Positions 41,208-50,750 of a stretch of 64,000 nucleotides of DNA are shown piece after piece. Both the position numbers and the translations under genes were made by a program. Below the pieces are notes generated by a model. It saw only the letters and a program-made list of their open reading frames with translations, was not told where the DNA came from and did no database searches. The stretch's first letter is position 1. The number at the start of each line of letters is the position of its first letter. The stretch is from assembly GCA_024167805.1 (NCBI GenBank), contig CP099988.1, positions 1,124,001 through 1,188,000 of the forward strand, given 5' to 3'. The stretch comes from Methanobacterium sp. ERen5 (GTDB lineage: Archaea; Methanobacteriota; Methanobacteria; Methanobacteriales; Methanobacteriaceae).

Positions 41208-42158
41208 ATGTCACTGGTAATAAACACCACAACTCCCGAGGGAATTGTGTTAGCTGCAGATAGTAGGCAGAGTTACAGAAATCTCAAGGGTATGGCACGC
41301 ATAGGTAGCGATAATGCAATGAAACTTTTCCAAATAAACAGCAGGATCGGAGTAGGAATAACTGGACTCGCATTTTTAGAGGAAGAAGGTGTTCTGAAGA
41401 ATATGAGTAAATTCATTGAAGAATTTAAAAGAGGACCTGAAATTGAAGAGTTAGATGTGGAAGATGTTGCTGTGGAGCTTTACAAGCTTTTCAATGAAAA
41501 ATATCATTGGAAAGATCAACTTGATATGGCAGAGGAAAATATCAGAAATGATTTGTTGAGTAAGGGCTGCGAACTCCTGAACATTGAAAAGAATGATTAT
41601 AACATCAATTTCAGCTTCAAAAATCCTCAGGGTATGATGGAAGAAGGTGTGGCTGGAGTTGATATGATTGAGCTATTGGTTGCAGGATATAACCAAAATG
41701 GAACACATCAAGTTTATGGATGTTACATCCCCGGTGAAATTCAAAAAAGAAGGGATAGTCTGGATAGGAACAACGAATATGGAAGTTCTTGGATTGGTCA
41801 GGGAGATGTTGTTTCAAGAATCGTTCTGGGATTTGATGGAAGAATAGCAAATGTGGCCTACACCAAAGAAGCCATGCTCATAAAAGGAGAAGCCCAGGTA
41901 TTTGAAGAACTTAAAAATTTAGAGTATGCCATACAGTGGGGAACAATGACTCTGCAAGATGGAATAGACTTTTGCACCCTGATGATACAGACAACATCAG
42001 CTATGCAAAGATTCTCAGATGGAATCAATGCAGATCCTGGGGACATGCCCGGAGTCGGTGGTCCCATTGATGTGGCAGTTATTACTCCTGACAATGGATT
42101 TGTATGGATAAACAAGAAAAAATTAAGCTACGGCGAGAATCAAGTTGAGCTTGGTTAA
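41208..42158 (+). CDS. Proteasome-like Ntn hydrolase family protein
   Basis: A 316-residue protein with the beta-subunit pattern: GIVLAADSR near residues 12-20 aligns with Asp17 and Arg19 of proteasome beta subunits, Lys39 in AMKLFQI with Lys33, and GGPIDVAVI near 285 with the C-terminal strand. Counting back, Ser2 (after loss of Met1) falls where Thr1 sits, so Ser would be the N-terminal nucleophile. About 80 extra residues (70-150) are inserted. It is not the ordinary proteasome beta subunit. The substrate is unknown; it lies among DNA glycosylase genes. ATG 41208 has AAGGAG about 13 bases upstream. Confidence 0.75.
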   Translation: MSLVINTTTPEGIVLAADSRQSYRNLKGMARIGSDNAMKLFQINSRIGVGITGLAFLEEEGVLKNMSKFIEEFKRGPEIEELDVEDVAVELYKLFNEKYHWKDQLDMAEENIRNDLLSKGCELLNIEKNDYNINFSFKNPQGMMEEGVAGVDMIELLVAGYNQNGTHQVYGCYIPGEIQKRRDSLDRNNEYGSSWIGQGDVVSRIVLGFDGRIANVAYTKEAMLIKGEAQVFEELKNLEYAIQWGTMTLQDGIDFCTLMIQTTSAMQRFSDGINADPGDMPGVGGPIDVAVITPDNGFVWINKKKLSYGENQVELG

Positions 42159-42353
42159 TTTTATTTTTTTACAGTCTCTCTTTTTTTATTTATCCTGTTT
42201 AGTTCTAATATATTGAGTTTTAATCCATTATATTACTGGATTTTATTTTTATAAATTAAATTTTATTGTCTAAATTCAGTGCCAAATAAATCAATATTTA
42301 GATGAAAAACTAAATAATAGAATTATTCATATAAAAAATGGAATTTAGTTACC

Positions 42354-43340
42354 ATGAAAATAGGCTTTGAAATTGATCCAAAAGAATATAAGGGCCCCTT
42401 TAATCTTGATCTCACCATCAACAGTGGCCAAACATCACAACCCGCATGGTTAATGAAAGATAGTTATTTTCAGGAGCTCTTAAGAGTTGATAATAAACTC
42501 TGCCTCATCAAAATCCGACAGGAAAATGTTGAAGGTGTGCTGAATATTGAAGCTGAAACTGAAGCAGATTTAGAATTGGAAAGCATTCGTGCAAAATTAA
42601 TGGATATTTTTGGTTTAAACGATGATCTCAATGATTTTTATGATTTTTTAAGGAAAGATAGTGAATTAAAGCCTACTATTGATTTTTGTAGTGGTTTAAG
42701 ATTGTTTAAAGCACATAACCCATTTGAATGCATCATATCCTCAATATCCTCTGCAAACTGTTCAATTATACGGTGGAACAGATCAATCAAGGATATTAAA
42801 AGTAAATGGGGTGAAGAGTACAAATCTAATTCAACTAGTTGGTACACCTTCCCATCTCCAGATATTTTAAAAACTGTGCCTGAACACGATTTAGAAGAAA
42901 TGGAACGATGCAAAAATAATTTTCCCGATGATCACAGTTTTGAAAAAAATCTTAAAAGTTGTGGTGTAGGTTACAGAGCGAAGTTCATGATCAAAACTGC
43001 AGAAATTGTTCAGAATCAGATAAAAATAGATGCCATTCAGGAAATGAACTACAATGAAGCTTTTGAAACCATGCTTGATTTGCCTGGAGTTGGTCCGAAG
43101 GTTGCTGACTGTATACTGTTCTATGGATTTGGATTTAAAGAAGCATTTCCAGTGGACGTGTGGATAGGAAGAATAGTTTCCGAAATGTACTTCAAAGGAA
43201 AGGAAATTAAACCATTAAAGGCCCGTGAATTCGGTATGAAAAAATTTTCTAATAGAGCGGGATATGTACAGCTTTATATGTTCCATTATGCAAGAAAATC
43301 TGGGCTTTTAGATAGAATTAGACAGCTAAATAAGAGCTAG
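42354..43340 (+). CDS. ogg: 8-oxoguanine DNA glycosylase/AP lyase (OGG family)
   Basis: A 328-residue helix-hairpin-helix glycosylase that removes 8-oxoguanine and cuts the abasic site. The active-site block is LDLPGVGPKVADCILFYGFG followed by KEAFPVDVWIGRIV near residues 240-280, giving the catalytic Lys in GPKVADC and Asp in PVDVW. The N-terminal domain (INSGQTSQPAWL near 25) matches OGG1. With Tag and MPG upstream, this forms a base excision repair group. Confidence 0.92.
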   Translation: MKIGFEIDPKEYKGPFNLDLTINSGQTSQPAWLMKDSYFQELLRVDNKLCLIKIRQENVEGVLNIEAETEADLELESIRAKLMDIFGLNDDLNDFYDFLRKDSELKPTIDFCSGLRLFKAHNPFECIISSISSANCSIIRWNRSIKDIKSKWGEEYKSNSTSWYTFPSPDILKTVPEHDLEEMERCKNNFPDDHSFEKNLKSCGVGYRAKFMIKTAEIVQNQIKIDAIQEMNYNEAFETMLDLPGVGPKVADCILFYGFGFKEAFPVDVWIGRIVSEMYFKGKEIKPLKAREFGMKKFSNRAGYVQLYMFHYARKSGLLDRIRQLNKS

Positions 43341-43407
43341 AATGAATTAGTTAAATTAGAAAAAATGATTATAACTCACTGCCAATATATATTTGTTGGT
43401 GGTTGTC

Positions 43408-44046
43408 ATGGCAGGAATATCAGATAACTTGGAAATCTTCAGAAAGCTATCAAAAAAGCATTATGCAGATCTTGTTGAGAGTTTAGAAGGAAAATATTGC
43501 TGGAAATGTCCAATGCGAACCAACAATTCCGAAACCTTTTGTAGGGAGGTTGACAGTTGGGTTAGGCTTTCCATTGCATTTGAGATGGGAATTCACGATC
43601 ATCTGAGGGAAATGGAAATACCTACTGGTTGTCTAGAAGTTATAACAGCTAAATTTGTAGAAAAACAGATCAAACAAGGAAATGTATACAACAAACTCCA
43701 AAAATTAAATTTAATACGAATGGACAAATCCATGGGGTTTGGAATTGATAGTGGAGATTATCTCCTTGTTCAACAAGCTCCTAAAAAACTTAGATCCAAC
43801 GACAAAGTGCTTTTGCCAAATTCATGTCCACTTTCAAATTTGTGGTACGCAAAAGGTTGTGCCGAGGAATTACCACTGAAAGTTTTTTTAATTACCAAAG
43901 TCTTCCATAAGCAAGGTGTGAAATATATACAGACATCTGAAGGTTTGGAAGTGCCTTTTGAATATGTTTATGGAGTTATTTTTAAGATAATTAAAAAAGA
44001 AGATCCTATTTACACCGAACTACATTTAAACCAGGCCCTAAACTAA
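43408..44046 (+). CDS. Protein with Cys-rich N-terminus and LexA/S24-like C-terminal domain
   Basis: A 212-residue protein I cannot name. The N-terminus has a CWKC (31-34) and Cys45 group that could bind a metal. The C-terminal half reads like a LexA/signal-peptidase-fold domain: KSMGFGIDSGDYLLVQ with Ser108, NDKVLLP, then KVFLITKVFHKQGVKYIQ with Lys164, and YVYGVIFKI at the end. Ser108 and Lys164 would be the catalytic pair, though their spacing is wider than in LexA. ATG 43408 with GGTGGT upstream is preferred over a start 15 bases earlier. It follows the glycosylase genes by 67 bp. Confidence 0.6.
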   Translation: MAGISDNLEIFRKLSKKHYADLVESLEGKYCWKCPMRTNNSETFCREVDSWVRLSIAFEMGIHDHLREMEIPTGCLEVITAKFVEKQIKQGNVYNKLQKLNLIRMDKSMGFGIDSGDYLLVQQAPKKLRSNDKVLLPNSCPLSNLWYAKGCAEELPLKVFLITKVFHKQGVKYIQTSEGLEVPFEYVYGVIFKIIKKEDPIYTELHLNQALN

Positions 44047-44088
44047 CAATGCTCATGAAAATTTACTAAATCTGGAGGATGGTTGATT

Positions 44089-44676
44089 ATGAAAACTAAT
44101 GAACAAGCCGAGTTAGAAAAGTCAGAATATGGCCAGGGCTCTGGAAAAAAATTAATTAGAGGAGATATACTCGACTTAAAAACATCTGTAAATGGCATGA
44201 TAGAATCAAGCTCATTCAAGGCAATTTCTGACCTGATAATGGATGAAGCTAAAAAATTAACCTCCAGTGATAATTGTTACATAGCCTACGTAGATCCAGT
44301 TAATAAGGATAGTGTAGGAATCTCATTCTCACATATGACTGGAGAATGTCAGATGTACTCAGAAATTGGGGAAGCCCGGTTTAAAATACGTAAAGATGGA
44401 ACCTATGGTGGGCTCCTAGGATACTCTTTAGACACTGGAGAATCGTTTTTCATCCACAATCCCCGTCTTCATCCTGCAGCTCATGGACTTCCTAAGGGGC
44501 ATGTTCCTGTAAATGAATTTCTATCAGTTCCAGTAAAATATAATCAGAATATCATAGGACAAATAGTACTGGGTAATCCTAAAAATAGTTACACATCTTT
44601 AGATGTAGATTTAACAGATGCTCTGGCAGACATATATGCTCTGGCAGTTTATAATTTTCTTTACAAAAAAAAATAA
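44089..44676 (+). CDS. GAF-domain protein
   Basis: A 195-residue protein whose residues 45-190 form a GAF-type sensor domain (AISDLIMDEAKKLTSSDNCYIAYVD, then VNEFLSVPVKYNQNIIGQIVLGN and the closing YALAVYNFLYKK). No output domain is attached, so it is either a free sensor or partners with a separate protein. ATG 44089 with GGAGG ten bases upstream was chosen over a TTG only four bases from that site. Confidence 0.8.
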   Translation: MKTNEQAELEKSEYGQGSGKKLIRGDILDLKTSVNGMIESSSFKAISDLIMDEAKKLTSSDNCYIAYVDPVNKDSVGISFSHMTGECQMYSEIGEARFKIRKDGTYGGLLGYSLDTGESFFIHNPRLHPAAHGLPKGHVPVNEFLSVPVKYNQNIIGQIVLGNPKNSYTSLDVDLTDALADIYALAVYNFLYKKK

Positions 44677-44696
44677 TTTAGTGGGTGTTAAACCCA

Positions 44697-45059
44697 TTAC
44701 TCAATCCAGTAATTTCTCTTTTCGAATACCTTACCAGAAGGGTCTACATGCTTTAGGGTGATCTTCTGACCAATTTTACCTGAAAATGTGTAGACATCGT
44801 ATCCTCCATAACCAACAACAGGGCCTTTTAAGTTTGCTTTGTCTGGTACGTATTTCTTGCTTACCAGTTTCACCATAGCATGATCAAATATTGATCTCCA
44901 TTGTGATCCTGTAGTCGGATTGTTTGGAACAATGATCACAAATTTATGGTACTGTATCGGGCTTATTACTTTTTCTGTTTGTTGGTTTGTTGCTGCGAAG
45001 GATCCTGAGATCATTGCAAAACAAACAAATGTCGCAAATAAAATTGCTAACTTCTTCAA
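44697..45059 (-). CDS. Secreted chagasin-like cysteine peptidase inhibitor
   Basis: A 120-residue protein with a signal peptide (about residues 1-24; KKLAILFATFVCFAMISGSF) and a domain with the inhibitor I42 (chagasin) loop motifs: NPTTGSQW (L2 loop), VGYGGYDVYTF (L4) and RNYW in place of the usual RPW (L6). Such proteins block papain-type cysteine peptidases. The start is TTG at 45059, five bases after GGAGGTG; the ATG 15 bases earlier overlaps that ribosome site. Probably extracytoplasmic. Confidence 0.8.
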   Translation of the reverse strand: MKKLAILFATFVCFAMISGSFAATNQQTEKVISPIQYHKFVIIVPNNPTTGSQWRSIFDHAMVKLVSKKYVPDKANLKGPVVGYGGYDVYTFSGKIGQKITLKHVDPSGKVFEKRNYWIE

Positions 45060-45207
45060 AGTTAACACCTCCATGCATAATGTAAAAGTTTGACCATATA
45101 AAAGTTTCTATGATTGACAAAAAAACTGTTAAATCAGGCGTATTTAAGGAAACAAGAGCTGAATTCAACATTTAATATAAAAAAAATTAGTAGATGTAAC
45201 TTGTCAG

Positions 45208-45632
45208 TTACTCATCTACTACAGTAACCTTATTCATTACATCGTTAGCCTGTATCTTGTTAACGACATCCATTCCCTTAATAACCTTACCAAATACTGT
45301 ATGAACACCATCTAAATGTGGTTGTGGGCTGTGTGTGATGAAAAACTGGCTTCCACCAGTGTCTTTTCCTGCATGTGCCATGGATAGAGCGCCTGTTCCA
45401 TGTTTATGTTCGTTGATTTCACATTTAATGGTGTAACCAGGGCCTCCAGTCCCATTACCCTTAGGACAACCCCCTGAATTACAAAGTTAGGTAGGACCCT
45501 GTGAAATGTAAGACCGTTGTAAAAACCACTCTTTGCCAATTTCTCAAAGTTTGCAACTGTGTTAGGAGCTTCTTTATCAAATAGGGTGAGTTCTATATTT
45601 CCTTTATCTGTTTCAATAATTGCCTTTTTCAT
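45208..45632 (-). CDS. Cyclophilin-type peptidyl-prolyl isomerase (apparent frameshift)
   Basis: The gene starts [19 protein letters not shown] and reads through [27 protein letters not shown], then goes out of frame. Adding one base to the C5 run at 45470-45474 restores [34 protein letters not shown] and [13 protein letters not shown] to a stop at 45210-45208, giving a normal 141-residue cyclophilin. It speeds proline isomerisation during protein folding. The intact second half argues that the shift is recent or a sequencing error. Confidence 0.88.
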
Positions 45633-45825
45633 TTTTTCACCTTGATATTATTATATAGAAATTCTGTATCTCATTCTTAATCAAGTCTTTCATATATAAA
45701 AACGTTTAATAAATCTAAAATTACAAAGAATAAACAAGAAAAAAATGTTCAAAATCAGCTGTTTAATTGTATTAAATATTTGAAGTAAATTGCGTGGTTA
45801 ATTTGTTCGTTTTCAAGGTGATTAA

Positions 45826-46998
45826 ATGAATACTCAAGAAATTATTGAAATGGATTCAAAATACGTTATGCAAACCTACGGAAGGCATAAAATAGCCCTA
45901 GTAAAGGGTAAAGATACTACTGTTTGGGATGCCGATGGTAATTCTTACATAGACTGTGTGGCTGGAATAGCTGTGAACAATGTTGGTCATTCCAACCCAA
46001 AGGTTGGTGAAGCAATATGCAATCAAGTGAAAAAACTTATTCACACCTCTAATCTTTACTACACAGAAGAACAGGTAACATTAGCCAAATTGCTGGTTGA
46101 AGTTTCACCACATCACAAAGCATTTTTCTGTAACAGTGGTGCAGAAGCTAACGAAGGTGCAATAAAGTTAGCAAGAAAACACAGTGGAAAGGGTGAAATA
46201 ATAACCATGAATAATTCGTTTCATGGAAGAACCATAACAACCATTACTGCAACAGGTCAACCAAAGTATCAGAAAGGATTCGGACCTTTAACTCCAGGAT
46301 TTAAGTACGTTCCATATGGTGATATTGAAGCTGTGAAAGAGATGATTAGTCCAAATACCGCTGCTGTATTAGTTGAACCTGTACAGGGAGAAAGTGGCGT
46401 TATTGTACCTCCTGATGGTTATTTAAAACAGTTGAAAGAAGTTTGTGAAGATTCTAATGTTCTTTTAATATTTGACGAAGTTCAAACAGGTTTTGGACGT
46501 ACAGGGGAAATGTTTGCATCACAAACATTTGGAGTGACACCTGACATCACCAGCCTTGCTAAAGCCATTGCAGGTGGTTTTCCAATGGGCGCAGTACTAG
46601 CTAACAACGATGTTGCAGAATCCTTCGTGCCTGGAGACCATGCTGCAACATTTGGTGGTAACCCACTGGGATGTGCCGCAGCTAAAGCATCGATCAATTT
46701 TATTTTGGAAGAAAAATTGCTGGATAAATCAAAAGAAAATGGATCATACTTCGTTGAAAAACTATTAAAATTACAAAAGGAACATGAATTGATAAACGAA
46801 GTACGTGGAAAAGGTTTGATGATTGGTGTTGAAATGAACCGTGCTTGTGGTTGTATGGTTGATGACCTCTTTAAAGAAGGAATCATAGTAAACTGTGCAT
46901 CTGGCAAGGTTTTAAGATTTGTACCGCCACTCACCATAACCAAGGAACAGATCGACACCGTGACAGTTGCATTAAACAATGTTCTCAGCAGATACTGA
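45826..46998 (+). CDS. argD: Acetylornithine/LysW-type aminotransferase (ArgD)
   Basis: PLP aminotransferase of class III, 390 residues, for arginine synthesis (acetylornithine aminotransferase), and probably also used in lysine synthesis as N-succinyl-DAP aminotransferase in many methanogens. It shows [19 protein letters not shown] near residue 100, [15 protein letters not shown] near 133 and the PLP lysine block [14 protein letters not shown] near 240. AAGGTGATTAA precedes ATG 45826. lysA and dapF follow, after a 159 bp gap. Confidence 0.94.
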   Translation: MNTQEIIEMDSKYVMQTYGRHKIALVKGKDTTVWDADGNSYIDCVAGIAVNNVGHSNPKVGEAICNQVKKLIHTSNLYYTEEQVTLAKLLVEVSPHHKAFFCNSGAEANEGAIKLARKHSGKGEIITMNNSFHGRTITTITATGQPKYQKGFGPLTPGFKYVPYGDIEAVKEMISPNTAAVLVEPVQGESGVIVPPDGYLKQLKEVCEDSNVLLIFDEVQTGFGRTGEMFASQTFGVTPDITSLAKAIAGGFPMGAVLANNDVAESFVPGDHAATFGGNPLGCAAAKASINFILEEKLLDKSKENGSYFVEKLLKLQKEHELINEVRGKGLMIGVEMNRACGCMVDDLFKEGIIVNCASGKVLRFVPPLTITKEQIDTVTVALNNVLSRY

Positions 46999-47157
46999 GG
47001 ACAATCTAATTTTTTTCTTGAAAAAAATAATTCAAGCTTTACTCAATCATTGAATTGTTTTAAAATGCCAATTACTTATCGTCATGTAAACAATTTTATA
47101 TGATGAGATCAAGAAATTTAATATTCACTTCGTTTTCTTGTTTTGGAGGACAGTTAT

Positions 47158-48444
47158 ATGGATTTTGATTTAAAAACAAATGAAAAAGGAAATCTAAAAA
47201 TAGGTGAAGCCGATGCAGTGGATCTTGCAGAACGGTTTGGAACACCATTGTATGTTATAGATGAAAACAGAATAAGAGATAATTATAAAAGATTATACAA
47301 CGCCTTTAAAAATTATTATCCAAATTTTAAGATGTTTTATGCCTGTAAAGCCAATACTAACTTGGCTGTTATGAAGATACTTGAAAATGAGGGCAGTGGA
47401 ATAGACGCAGTTTCACCGGGAGAAATATATACTTCATTACTGGCAGGATTTGAACCAAAAAGAATACTCTTCACTGGAAACAATGTTACTGATGAAGAAC
47501 TGAAATTTGCTGTTGAATCTGGAGTTAGACTCAATTTAGATTCAATATCACAGTTAAAAAGGCTTTCAAAAATTCCTGAAGCCAAAGGGATGGAAATTTC
47601 CTTTAGGGTGAATCCAATGGTTGGTGCAGGCCACCATGACCACTGTATAACAGGTGGACCCCTCAGTAAATTTGGTATTATGGAAGAAGAAGCAGTTGAA
47701 GTTTATAAAATGGCTATTGAACTTGGATTCAAGCCAGTTGGAATACATTCACATATTGGATCAGGAATACTGGATCCTGAACCTTTCATGCTTGCAGTAA
47801 GAACTCTGATGGATACCGCAGGGAAAGTTCATAAAGAGGCTGGTGTTGAATTTGATTTCATAGATTTCGGAGGAGGAATTGGAATACCATACACTCCTGA
47901 AGAATCTAAGCTTGATATCAATGATTTTGCAGAGAAGATCATCGATCTCTACAAGTCCAAGCTGGAGGAATACGATCTAGGAACCCCTACCATGTGCATA
48001 GAACCTGGAAGATATTTGGTTGGAGACGCATCAGTGCTTTTAACAAAGGTCAACACAATTAAACAGAGCTACAGGAAATTTGCAGGAGTGGACGCAGGGT
48101 TTAACACTCTACTTAGACCTACTATGTATGGTTCATATCATCATATTGTATTAGCATCCGAACCACTTGCAGAATCCACGCAAACCATAGATATAGCAGG
48201 AGATGTGTGTGAATCAGGAGATTTATTCGCACGTGAAAGACCAATGCCGGAAATAGAAGAAGGTGACATACTTGCAATATTGAATGCAGGAGCATATGCG
48301 TTTTCAATGGCATCACAGTACAATAGTAGGCCAAAACCTGCAGAGGTATTAGTCAACAATGAAGAAACCGATGTTATCAGAGAAAGGGAAACCTTTGCAG
48401 ATCTTTTCAACAAACAAAATGTACCAGTGAGGCTTCTAAAATGA
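47158..48444 (+). CDS. lysA: Diaminopimelate decarboxylase
   Basis: Last enzyme of lysine synthesis, removing CO2 from meso-diaminopimelate. The 428-residue PLP enzyme has the lysine motif FYACKANTN near residue 62, HSHIGSG near 200, [10 protein letters not shown] near 238, EPGRYLVGD near 283 and CESGDLF near 350. ATG 47158 with GGAGG nine bases upstream is preferred over a TTG at 47143 that overlaps that site. Its stop overlaps the dapF start by four bases (ATGA), so the two are translationally coupled. Confidence 0.96.
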   Translation: MDFDLKTNEKGNLKIGEADAVDLAERFGTPLYVIDENRIRDNYKRLYNAFKNYYPNFKMFYACKANTNLAVMKILENEGSGIDAVSPGEIYTSLLAGFEPKRILFTGNNVTDEELKFAVESGVRLNLDSISQLKRLSKIPEAKGMEISFRVNPMVGAGHHDHCITGGPLSKFGIMEEEAVEVYKMAIELGFKPVGIHSHIGSGILDPEPFMLAVRTLMDTAGKVHKEAGVEFDFIDFGGGIGIPYTPEESKLDINDFAEKIIDLYKSKLEEYDLGTPTMCIEPGRYLVGDASVLLTKVNTIKQSYRKFAGVDAGFNTLLRPTMYGSYHHIVLASEPLAESTQTIDIAGDVCESGDLFARERPMPEIEEGDILAILNAGAYAFSMASQYNSRPKPAEVLVNNEETDVIRERETFADLFNKQNVPVRLLK

Positions 48445-49319
48445 GTGAAAGAACTTTAATCACATTTTCAAAGATGCATGGATTGGGAAATGATTACGTT
48501 GTTATAGATGAATCAAAAAAGATCATTGTACCCGAAGATAAAAAACCTGAAATTTGTGAAGAAATTTGCAGAAGAGGATTTTCAGTCGGTGCAGATGGAG
48601 TTATTTTCGTGACACCTTCTAGCAATGAAGAAGCAGATATCAGATTCAGAATATTTAATTCAGACGGTAGTGAAGCTGAAATGTGTGGAAACGGAATAAG
48701 ATGTTTTGCTAAGTATGTCTATGAGAATGAAATTCTTCAGAACAAGGAAATGCTGGTTGAAACATTGGGTGGAATAAAAGAAATTGAACTCGATGTAATG
48801 GGTGGAGAAGTAAGATCTTCCAGCGTTGACATGGGAATACCCACATTTAAATCTGTAGAAATTCCAATGAAAACTGAAAAAGAAGAATTTTTAGATTCTG
48901 AACTTGATGTTAACGGAACAACTGTGAACTTAACTGCTGTGAATGTTGGGAATCCACATGCAGTCATATTTACAGAAAACATTGCAGAAATTGATTTGAA
49001 TGTTATGGGTCCATCAATTGAAAATCATCCTGCATTTCCTGAAAAAACCAATGTGCACTTTGTAAGTGTAATTAACAGGAATGAAATAGAAATGATCACA
49101 TGGGAAAGGGGTGCTGGTTTCACACTCGCATGTGGTACAGGTGCTACAGCATCTGTTATGGCAGGTTACAAGCTAGGAAAACTCGATGAAGAAGTTGAAG
49201 TACATCTTCCTGGAGGAGAACTGTTAATAATTGTTTATGAAATGGGAGAAGAAACCACTCTATTTATGGAAGGAGAAGCTGTTTTAGTTTTTGATGGTGT
49301 AATGGAACTTGAACTTTAA
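48441..49319 (+). CDS. dapF: Diaminopimelate epimerase
   Basis: Converts LL- to meso-diaminopimelate. The 292-residue protein carries the two active-site cysteines in [14 protein letters not shown] (near residue 80) and [12 protein letters not shown] (near 232), and the GNDYVVID block near 15. It overlaps lysA by four bases and completes a lysA-dapF operon, in which the product of DapF is the substrate of LysA. It is followed by two tandem hairpins. Confidence 0.97.
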   Translation: MSERTLITFSKMHGLGNDYVVIDESKKIIVPEDKKPEICEEICRRGFSVGADGVIFVTPSSNEEADIRFRIFNSDGSEAEMCGNGIRCFAKYVYENEILQNKEMLVETLGGIKEIELDVMGGEVRSSSVDMGIPTFKSVEIPMKTEKEEFLDSELDVNGTTVNLTAVNVGNPHAVIFTENIAEIDLNVMGPSIENHPAFPEKTNVHFVSVINRNEIEMITWERGAGFTLACGTGATASVMAGYKLGKLDEEVEVHLPGGELLIIVYEMGEETTLFMEGEAVLVFDGVMELEL

Positions 49320-49339
49320 TTTTTCTTTCTATTTCCCTT

Positions 49340-49398
49340 CCAAATTGGGTTTTTGGGCTGAGTGTAAACCAATTTGGATCGGTTTTGTTTTAAACCGA
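49340..49398. terminator. Tandem hairpins between dapF and cbiH
   Basis: Hairpin 1 pairs CCAAATT-G-GGTTT (49340-49352) with AAACC-AATTTGG (49366-49377) around a 13-base loop, one base bulged. Hairpin 2 pairs TCGGTTT (49379-49385) with AAACCGA (49392-49398) around a six-base loop. T-rich DNA lies on the dapF side. Between convergent genes this is probably a two-way transcription stop. Confidence 0.4.
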
Positions 49399-49604
49399 GA
49401 TTAGTTCCAAAAACTTCCTGAAAATTTTGGGGAGGTAAGATATATAGAAACTAACCAGGGAAATTAACTTTTCTGAGGTCTACTATTATATTGTCCACAA
49501 GATCATTAATACTTTTAGATCTTTGTGTAATAATTGTATAACTGTTAAGGTTTGAATCTAATTTCTTATAAAAAAGATGTCGAAATAATCTTAATTGTGG
49601 TTGA

Positions 49605-50675
49605 TTATTTAGTGTTGAAAATGCATTCCCTTCTTAATTTGAGGAGCTCCTTCTGTTTATTTTTAAGGTCATCTACTTCCTCAAGTATTTCAGGTAACTT
49701 GGTCTGTATGCATTCAACTGTATCATCGCTGTGTATCCATTCACAATCTTCACAACTCCAAACTCCCTTATCTTTTATCCATTTTCCACCTGTTGATCCC
49801 TCACCACAGGGATAAAATGGACAGTAACAGAACATGCAATTCTGTGGATGGGAATGACAAGGATAATATTCACAGGATAGATTAGGTCCGTTATTCACTT
49901 CACCTTCAAGATAATTTTCATAGTATTCCCTTGAAAGCGGATGTATTGAACTTGAAACTTTGTATCCTCTAGGAGTTACCATGTAACCTTCTTCAACATA
50001 GGTCATGGAATTACCTATTATTATGGTTGTTGACATGTTGATGTCAGAATCTGGAAGATCCTTCAAGGTTGTTATGGTTATGTTGACACCAGTTTCCAGG
50101 GATTTCACAATCCCAACAGGTGTATCAGGATTCCGGGTTTCTAATAAAATTTTGACAGATTCTTCAAAAGGTTTGGTTCGTGTTTTACTCAGTGGATTGT
50201 AGATAGCAATAACAAAATCAGCCTCTGAAGCTGCCTTTATCTTTCTTTTAATTTCTGATAAAGGTGTTAAAATATCACTGAAGCTTATCACTGCAAAATC
50301 ATGGAGGGGTGCTCCCAATTTCCCAGCAGCAAAATTTGCAGCTGAAACTCCAGGTACAACTTCCACTTCAACACCACTGAATTTACCAATGATTTGAAAA
50401 ATAACATTGCCCATTCCAAAAACTCCAGGATCTCCAGAACTAATTAGGGCAACACGTTTCCCTTCCTTTGATTTAGCAATCGCAAGTTCTGCCCGTTTAA
50501 TTTCATCTCCCATACCCTTCAGAATGACTTCCTTGCCTTCAGTTAAATCTTGAATATTTTTGATATAGGATTTGTAAGTTATTATCACATCTGCATCCTT
50601 TATAGCATTCATAGCCTTGATGGTTATGTCTTCACGGGAAGGACCTATTCCTATCACACTGATCATTGAATTCAC
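49605..50675 (-). CDS. cbiH: Precorrin-3B/cobalt-precorrin-3 C17-methyltransferase with Cys-rich C-terminal domain
   Basis: A 356-residue corrin methylase. Residues 4-240 form the methylase fold ([28 protein letters not shown] near 79, [20 protein letters not shown] near 108, [13 protein letters not shown] near 155). Residues 270-330 are a small cysteine-rich domain ([23 protein letters not shown], then CEDCEWIH) often fused to or next to cobalamin genes and likely to bind metal. The start may be the ATG at 50675 or one of two close downstream ATGs. Convergent with dapF. Confidence 0.93.
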   Translation of the reverse strand: MNSMISVIGIGPSREDITIKAMNAIKDADVIITYKSYIKNIQDLTEGKEVILKGMGDEIKRAELAIAKSKEGKRVALISSGDPGVFGMGNVIFQIIGKFSGVEVEVVPGVSAANFAAGKLGAPLHDFAVISFSDILTPLSEIKRKIKAASEADFVIAIYNPLSKTRTKPFEESVKILLETRNPDTPVGIVKSLETGVNITITTLKDLPDSDINMSTTIIIGNSMTYVEEGYMVTPRGYKVSSSIHPLSREYYENYLEGEVNNGPNLSCEYYPCHSHPQNCMFCYCPFYPCGEGSTGGKWIKDKGVWSCEDCEWIHSDDTVECIQTKLPEILEEVDDLKNKQKELLKLRRECIFNTK

Positions 50676-50750
50676 CTTCTTAGATTTGAAAAAATTAAAT
50701 ACACTATAAAATAGTTAAAAATCAAAATAAATTGATTATTTTGATGTAAT

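Noticed and set aside
49552..49815. Plus-strand frame of 87 codons
   Set aside because: It overlaps the well-supported cbiH coding sequence on the other strand for most of its length and has Ser/Leu-rich antisense composition.
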